A stretch of 9,905 nucleotides of DNA from an uncultured Alistipes sp. GTDB lineage: Bacteria; Bacteroidota; Bacteroidia; Bacteroidales; Rikenellaceae. Both the position numbers and the translations under genes were made by a program. Positions within the stretch are counted from its first letter, which is position 1. Each line of letters starts with the position of its first letter. The notes under the pieces are model-generated. The model saw only the letters and a list, made by a program, of their open reading frames with translations, was not told the DNA's origin and ran no database searches. Shown piece after piece: positions 6,436 through 9,905 of this stretch. The DNA lies in the NCBI GenBank assembly GCA_904502075.1, contig CAJGDL010000060.1, positions 1 through 9,905 on the forward strand, written 5' to 3'.

Positions 6436-7136
6436 CTACCGGTATTGTAATTGTAGCAGGTGGCAGTGGCCGCCGCATGGGCTCCGAGATACCCAAGCAA
6501 TTTTTATTCCTGGGCGGGGAGCCGATCCTGGTTCGCACGATAAACCGCATGGCCGAGGCCCTGCCCGGTGCCCCGATCGTAGTGGTTCTCCCCGACGAGC
6601 AACAGGCCTTTTGGAAGAACCTCTCGGCCCGCTTCGAGGTGGCCCCGCACACCCTTGCCTCGGGAGGTAAGGAGCGTTTCGACTCCGTTAAATCGGGGCT
6701 CGACACCCTCTTTGCTTTGGGCGAAGGGGTCGAATTGGTCGCCATCCACGATGGGGTACGCCCCCTGGCGAGCGTGGAGATGATCCGCCGCTGCTGCGAC
6801 TGTGCCGCCACAAAGGGGTCGGCCATTCCCGCCATCGCCGTCACCGACTCGTTCCGCCGCCTGACAAACGAAGAGGGCGGCTCAGAGATCGTGGATCGCT
6901 CGCAGTTGAGGGCCGTGCAGACCCCTCAAGTCTTCGATGCCCACCTCCTGCGCCGAGCCTACCGCCAACCCTTCGACCCGGCCTTCACGGACGATGCCTC
7001 GGTGGTGGAGCAACTCGGGGAGCGCATTAGCCTCTGCGAGGGCGAACGCTCCAACCTAAAGATTACCACGCGAGAAGACATCACGATTGCCGAGGCGCTG
7101 CTCGAGGCTCAAAACGACCGAGAAGATGGAGCATGA
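6423..7136 (+). CDS. ispD: 2-C-methyl-D-erythritol 4-phosphate cytidylyltransferase
   Basis: IspD joins MEP and CTP to give CDP-methylerythritol and pyrophosphate, the third step of the MEP isoprenoid pathway. The 237-residue length is normal. Motifs: AGGSGRRMG...PKQF at 12-27 (nucleotide-binding loop), GGKERFDSV at 81-89, HDGVRP at 109-114, AVQTPQVF, FTDDASVVE and NLKITTREDI near the C-terminus. It indicates that the host uses the MEP route. The start overlaps yhbP by 13 nt and the stop overlaps the next gene by 11 nt. Confidence 0.97.
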   Translation: MEQITTGIVIVAGGSGRRMGSEIPKQFLFLGGEPILVRTINRMAEALPGAPIVVVLPDEQQAFWKNLSARFEVAPHTLASGGKERFDSVKSGLDTLFALGEGVELVAIHDGVRPLASVEMIRRCCDCAATKGSAIPAIAVTDSFRRLTNEEGGSEIVDRSQLRAVQTPQVFDAHLLRRAYRQPFDPAFTDDASVVEQLGERISLCEGERSNLKITTREDITIAEALLEAQNDREDGA

Positions 7137-7641
7137 ACTGATCTATAAATTCCGCTTCAGCCGCCGCGTATGGCTACTCACGGCCCTCTATGTCGTGATC
7201 TTCGGTGTGCTAGCCGCAGCTCTCTACTTCCTTTACGAAGGGGGCTACCTCTCGGCCTGGTTCTCCTCGTGCATTGTAGCTCTGCTCTTGCTCATGTCGC
7301 TATCTATTCCGCGCAAGATCTGCCTCAATCGCGAGCGTCTGCGCATCGACTGCCTGATGGATATCACCGAACTACCGCTCAACGAGATCGCCTCGGTGCG
7401 CAAAGTCGAGCGATCCGAGATGAAGGGAATCATTCCACTGCTGGGAGGTTTCGGTTTCTTCGGCTACTACGGCCACTACCTCGACGTGATCCAGGTCGAG
7501 CGCGTGCGCATCTATGCCTCGGAGTGGGATCATTTTGTCGAGATCACCGACATCTACGAATCGCGCCTCTACATCAGTTGCGCCGAAGCCGACAAACTCA
7601 TCGCCGCCATCCAAGAGCGCATAGAGCACTCCGAGAAATAG
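7126..7641 (+). CDS. Two-TM membrane protein with bacterial PH-like domain
   Basis: The protein has 171 residues from the ATG at 7126. Two hydrophobic helices (about 15-37 and 42-61) are joined by a very short turn. A beta-rich cytoplasmic domain follows, with PRKICLNRERLRI, the segment LPLNEIASVRKV and the glycine/aromatic block LLGGFGFFGYYGHY (105-118), then alternating strands and a C-terminal helix. This layout matches small membrane-anchored bacterial PH-domain proteins of Bacteroidota. The function is unknown; I make the family call from layout. The upstream in-frame ATG at 7087 would add 13 residues inside ispD and is less likely. The 11-nt overlap with ispD suggests coupled translation as the last gene of the operon. 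Confidence 0.82.
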   Translation: MEHELIYKFRFSRRVWLLTALYVVIFGVLAAALYFLYEGGYLSAWFSSCIVALLLLMSLSIPRKICLNRERLRIDCLMDITELPLNEIASVRKVERSEMKGIIPLLGGFGFFGYYGHYLDVIQVERVRIYASEWDHFVEITDIYESRLYISCAEADKLIAAIQERIEHSEK

Positions 7642-7656
7642 CGCGTGAATCGGTTT

Positions 7657-7694
7657 GAACGCACCCCTCCCCTTGATTGTGGAGGGGTACGTTC
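7657..7694. terminator. Hairpin after the PH-domain gene, possible terminator
   Basis: A stem of GAACG + ACCCCTCC (7657-7661, 7663-7670) pairs with GGAGGGGT + CGTTC (7681-7688, 7690-7694), with one C/A mismatch and a 10-nt loop. It starts 16 bp after the stop. Neither flank has a T run, so it is not a classical intrinsic terminator; it may stabilise the 3' end or act with Rho. Confidence 0.5.
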
Positions 7695-7741
7695 TTGAAT
7701 GCGGAATTAGGTATGAGAAATTTAAAAAACTGAATTTTGAT

Positions 7742-7866
7742 TTTGAATTCGGTCGCGACGCGACCTCCTGTGCCGACATGAAATTGGGGCGGATGGGCTG
7801 TACTTCGCGTACTGCCCATTCGATCCAGGCAAGGTAAGATGAAATATGCCCTATAGAAGCGAAACA
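7742..7866. repeat. Palindromic repeat element, copy B
   Basis: The core hairpin has arms GGATGGGCTGTAC (7791-7803) and GTACTGCCCATTC (7809-7821) around TTCGC. The flank TGTGCCGAC on the left and ATATGCCCTATA on the right match copy C. The left end has diverged and carries the near-perfect palindrome GGTCGCG-A-CGCGACC (7751-7765), which the other copies lack. The outer boundaries are approximate. Confidence 0.65.
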
Positions 7867-7868
7867 TA

Positions 7869-7990
7869 TTTTTGATTTTAGAGGAGCAGATTTTGTGCCA
7901 ACGAAGATTGGGCCGGATGGGCTGTACTTGTCGTACTGCCCATTCGGCCCAAGCAAGGCGGTGCAAAATATGCCCTATAAAATCGAAAAA
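7869..7990. repeat. Palindromic repeat element, copy C
   Basis: Directly follows copy B at a 124-bp period. Its core is a 20-bp stem (7908-7927 against 7933-7952) with one T/T mismatch and one G/T pair around TTGTC. The ends TTTTTGATTTTA (7869-7880) and TAAAATCGAAAAA (7978-7990) form an inverted repeat with one extra base. It shares left and right flanks with copy A. Confidence 0.75.
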
Positions 7991-8009
7991 CGCCCTATAA
8001 AATCGAAAA
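7972..8009. repeat. Tandem 18-mer (20-bp period) beside rnfA
   Basis: GCCCTATAAAATCGAAAA occurs exactly twice, at 7972-7989 and 7992-8009. It duplicates the right end of repeat copy C and stops 4 bp before the rnfA stop codon. A diverged form (GCCCTATAGAAGCGAAAC) forms the right end of copy B. Confidence 0.85.
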
Positions 8010-8013
8010 TTTA

Positions 8014-8592
8014 CTAGACGAGTCCCGAGAAACCCATAAACGCCATCGCCAAGATACCGGCGGTGATCAGGGCAATGGGGGCACCCTCCAGAGCCTTGGG
8101 AACGTCCTCAAACTCCAAACGCTCGCGGATGCCGGCAAAAAGCACTAAGGCCAAGCCGAAGCCAAGAGCGGTCGACACCGAATAGGCAACGCTCTGAAGA
8201 AGGGTAAACTCCTTCTGGATCATCAGAATGGCGACACCGAGCACGGCACAGTTGGTCGTGATAAGCGGCAGGAAGATTCCGAGGGCCTGATAGAGCGAGG
8301 GCGACACCTTTTTGAGGATGATCTCCACCATCTGTACCAATGCAGCGATCACCAAGATGAAGACAATGGTCTGCATGTACTCAATCCCGAAGGGTTTTAG
8401 GATAAACTCCTGAAGTGACCAGGCCACGACTGCCGTCAAGGCCATCACAAAGGTAACAGCGGCACTCATACCCAACGAAGTCTCCACCTTCGACGAGACT
8501 CCGAGGAAGGGGCAGATACCGAGGAACTGCGCCAAGACGACGTTATTGACGAAGATGGCACCGATAATGATTGCAAAATAGGAGAGTTCCAT
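8014..8592 (-). CDS. rnfA: Rnf complex subunit A
   Basis: RnfA is a six-helix inner-membrane subunit of the ferredoxin:NAD+ oxidoreductase. The 192-residue protein has the family hallmarks FVNNVVLAQFLGICPFLGVS (14-33) and LPLITTNCAVLG (108-119). Cys27 and Cys115 correspond to the cysteines that, with two from RnfE, hold the intramembrane [2Fe-2S] cluster. It is homologous to NqrE, but the neighbouring short RnfG and gene order fit Rnf. It starts 5 nt after rnfE and is last in the operon. Its stop lies 4 bp from a palindromic repeat. Confidence 0.95.
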   Translation of the reverse strand: MELSYFAIIIGAIFVNNVVLAQFLGICPFLGVSSKVETSLGMSAAVTFVMALTAVVAWSLQEFILKPFGIEYMQTIVFILVIAALVQMVEIILKKVSPSLYQALGIFLPLITTNCAVLGVAILMIQKEFTLLQSVAYSVSTALGFGLALVLFAGIRERLEFEDVPKALEGAPIALITAGILAMAFMGFSGLV

Positions 8593-8597
8593 ACGCT

Positions 8598-9182
8598 TTA
8601 CTTCTTGAGATATTTGTTAAACAAGACCATCAGGTAGCCCAACACGAAGAAGGCTCCGGGGGCCAAAACGAAGATCAGGGGCATGAAGTCGGCAACGCCC
8701 AGCGAGTAGCCAAAGAGTGCTCCGCTTCCGAGCACCTCGCGCACGGCTCCGATCACCGTAAGCGAGAGGGTGAAGCCCAGGCCGATGCCCACACCATCGA
8801 GAATCGAATCGAAGGGCCCGTTCTTCGAGGCAAAGGCCTCGGCACGGCCCAAAATGATGCAGTTCACCACAATCAGCGGAATGAAGACGCCGAGCGTAGC
8901 GTAGAGAGCCGGCACATAGGCCTTCATCAAGAGTTCGATGATCGTTACAAACGAGGCGATCACGACGATAAAGGCGGGGATACGCACCTTGTCGGGGATC
9001 AGGTTCTTGATGAGCGAGATCACGAAGTTCGACATGATCAACACGGCCATCGTAGCGACACCCATGCCCAGACCATTCATGGCCGAGGTGGTAGTACCCA
9101 GCGTGGGGCACATACCCAGGATCAGCACAAAGGTGGGATTCTCCTTGATAATTCCCTTCAGTATCAGTTGCAATTTATTCAT
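8598..9182 (-). CDS. rnfE: Rnf complex subunit E
   Basis: This 194-residue integral membrane subunit pairs with RnfA. FVLILGMCPTLG (18-29) and LIVVNCIILGRAEAFA (103-118) are the family signatures, with Cys25 and Cys108 as expected ligands of the shared [2Fe-2S] cluster. I chose the ATG at 9180-9182 because MNKLQLILKG matches the usual N-terminus and because a strong Shine-Dalgarno sequence precedes it. A start 7 codons earlier (9203) would lie upstream of that site. The start overlaps the end of rnfG by 8 nt (ATGAATAA). Confidence 0.95.
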   Translation of the reverse strand: MNKLQLILKGIIKENPTFVLILGMCPTLGTTTSAMNGLGMGVATMAVLIMSNFVISLIKNLIPDKVRIPAFIVVIASFVTIIELLMKAYVPALYATLGVFIPLIVVNCIILGRAEAFASKNGPFDSILDGVGIGLGFTLSLTVIGAVREVLGSGALFGYSLGVADFMPLIFVLAPGAFFVLGYLMVLFNKYLKK

Positions 9183-9831
9183 CTTTGCCTCCTTCCTGCG
9201 CATCTGCGCTCATGGTTTCGGTCGCTCCCGAGGCGGCATCCGTCGCCCCCGTAGGATCATCAATATCGACGCCGACACCCGACACCTGCGTGAAGGCTTC
9301 GTAGGCACGCGCCACAGCATCCACATAGGCGCGCGACGAGATCGTTGCAGCCGTCAGGGCATCCACATCTCCGCCGTCCTTCTTGACGGCAAGATTTATT
9401 TCGGCAGGATTCTTCCCGCGAACACTCTTCAGCAGCACATTCTCGGGCTCAGCCATCTTGGTACCCAGGCCCGGGGTCTCGGCTTGCGAGAGGACATTGA
9501 CATTGAGGATCTTGCCTTGCATATCGAAGCCCACCATCATGGTGATCACACCGCCAAAACCCTCCTTGGTCATACTCTTCACGGCGTAGCCCACGGTAGC
9601 GGCCTGCGACGTGGCCGTATAGACCGTAATGGGCATCTCATCGAGCGTAAGCTCCTGCTCCGTGGTCTCCTCGAAGGCGGGAAGCACCTGACGCAAAGCC
9701 TCGGTTACCGCCGCTGCATTGGCCGCGGCGATGGGTTCGGCCGTCAACTGATAGACACCGCCCACACCCGCCGAAGCGATGAGGGTGATGCAGAACAAGA
9801 CGGCCACCATATTAAAAAGTGTACTCTTCAT
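9175..9831 (-). CDS. rnfG: Rnf complex subunit G (covalent FMN protein)
   Basis: RnfG is anchored by one N-terminal helix (about 8-28) and exposes an FMN_bind domain outside the cytoplasmic membrane, carrying FMN attached to a threonine by ApbE. The 218-residue sequence shows GFGGVITMMVGFD (91-103), the family block AETPGLGTK (117-125) and the flavinylation site DALTAATIS (157-165), where Thr163 is the expected acceptor. The site reads TAAT, not the common SGAT. After the domain ends near 185 there is an extra tail, VDIDDPTGATDAASGATET (188-206), with two further sequences fitting D-x-x-S/T-G-A-T. The gene starts 6 nt after rnfD and overlaps rnfE by 8 nt. Confidence 0.94.
   Translation of the reverse strand: MKSTLFNMVAVLFCITLIASAGVGGVYQLTAEPIAAANAAAVTEALRQVLPAFEETTEQELTLDEMPITVYTATSQAATVGYAVKSMTKEGFGGVITMMVGFDMQGKILNVNVLSQAETPGLGTKMAEPENVLLKSVRGKNPAEINLAVKKDGGDVDALTAATISSRAYVDAVARAYEAFTQVSGVGVDIDDPTGATDAASGATETMSADAQEGGKDE
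9188..9194 (-). promoter_or_regulatory. Strong ribosome binding site for rnfE
   Basis: On the minus strand AAGGAGG stands 5 nt before the ATG at 9182. Most other starts in this window lack such a sequence, so it is notable and settles the rnfE start. It lies within the last codons of rnfG. Confidence 0.75.
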
Positions 9832-9837
9832 CTTTTG

Positions 9838-9905
9838 CTATTTTTTACCGAAGCGTTTGGGTTTGAGATACTTGTTCAAAAGCGGGGTTACGGCGTTCAT
9901 GATCA
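9838..9905 (-). CDS. rnfD: Rnf complex subunit D, C-terminal fragment (cut by window edge)
   Basis: Only the last 21 codons are inside the window: IMNAVTPLLNKYLKPKRFGKK then TAG at 9838-9840. The N-A-x-x-P-L-hydrophobic-x-x-Y pattern followed by a basic end is the usual RnfD C-terminus (MNAxxPLIDRY). Position directly before rnfG agrees with the rnfBCDGEA order. RnfD is a multi-helix membrane subunit that also carries FMN in its intact form. Confidence 0.85.
   Translation of the reverse strand, partial: IMNAVTPLLNKYLKPKRFGKK

Noticed and set aside
7372..7966. Minus-strand frames through repeats B and C (194 and 122 codons)
   Set aside because: They consist largely of translated repeat sequence plus antisense of the PH-domain gene; similar frames arise wherever the repeat occurs and show no domain.
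9183..9203. Seven-codon longer rnfE start
   Set aside because: The strong AAGGAGG at 9188-9194 lies inside that extension and points to the ATG at 9182, which also fits the family N-terminus.
8571..9254. 227-codon plus-strand frame across rnfE and the end of rnfG
   Set aside because: Antisense to clear Rnf subunits; the His/Gln/Asp-rich, non-hydrophobic translation is a shadow of membrane-protein codons.

Overview
The window looks like a chromosomal segment from a Bacteroidota member with a fairly GC-rich coding fraction, most likely Alistipes or a close relative in the Rikenellaceae. The phylum call rests on Bacteroides-type promoters (TTTG, about 20 bp, TAnnTTTG), weak or absent Shine-Dalgarno sequences at most genes, two short lipoprotein signals, an lpxK-purine nucleoside phosphorylase pair, and an Rnf cluster in B-C-D-G-E-A order. 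The genus is inferred from overall sequence style and was not tested by search.

Left part (1-2812): an AT-rich stretch with no recognisable gene, then a leftward three-gene unit, lpxK, a trimeric-type purine nucleoside phosphorylase and ssb. lpxK and the phosphorylase overlap by 17 nt. A clear promoter lies upstream of lpxK. The products serve lipid A synthesis, purine salvage and DNA replication/repair.

Middle (2813-4653): a divergent intergenic region with back-to-back promoters, then a solitary rightward lipoprotein gene of unknown function. It ends at a strong intrinsic terminator with a UUCG tetraloop. The following 280 bp contains a compact foldback repeat that can be drawn as a cloverleaf.

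Right-centre (4623-7641): a tight rightward operon of an M23-family lipoprotein peptidase, a YhbP/UPF0306 flavin-fold protein, ispD (MEP isoprenoid pathway) and a two-TM membrane protein with a PH-like domain. Junctions are 3 nt apart or overlap by 11-13 nt. Undecaprenyl phosphate links isoprenoids to the cell wall, which may explain ispD beside a wall hydrolase, but that is inference.

Right (8014-9905): the leftward distal end of an Rnf operon (rnfD partial, rnfG, rnfE, rnfA), encoding a membrane ferredoxin:NAD+ oxidoreductase that couples electron transfer to ion pumping. rnfB and rnfC should lie beyond the right edge.

The two most interesting signals are (i) a three-copy family of about 124-bp palindromic repeats, next to ssb and in the gap before rnfA, whose core hairpin shows a compensatory base-pair change, and (ii) a C-terminal tail on RnfG that carries two tandem sequences matching the ApbE flavinylation consensus in addition to the normal site. 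No complete new defence or mobile system, CRISPR array, tRNA or rRNA was seen.
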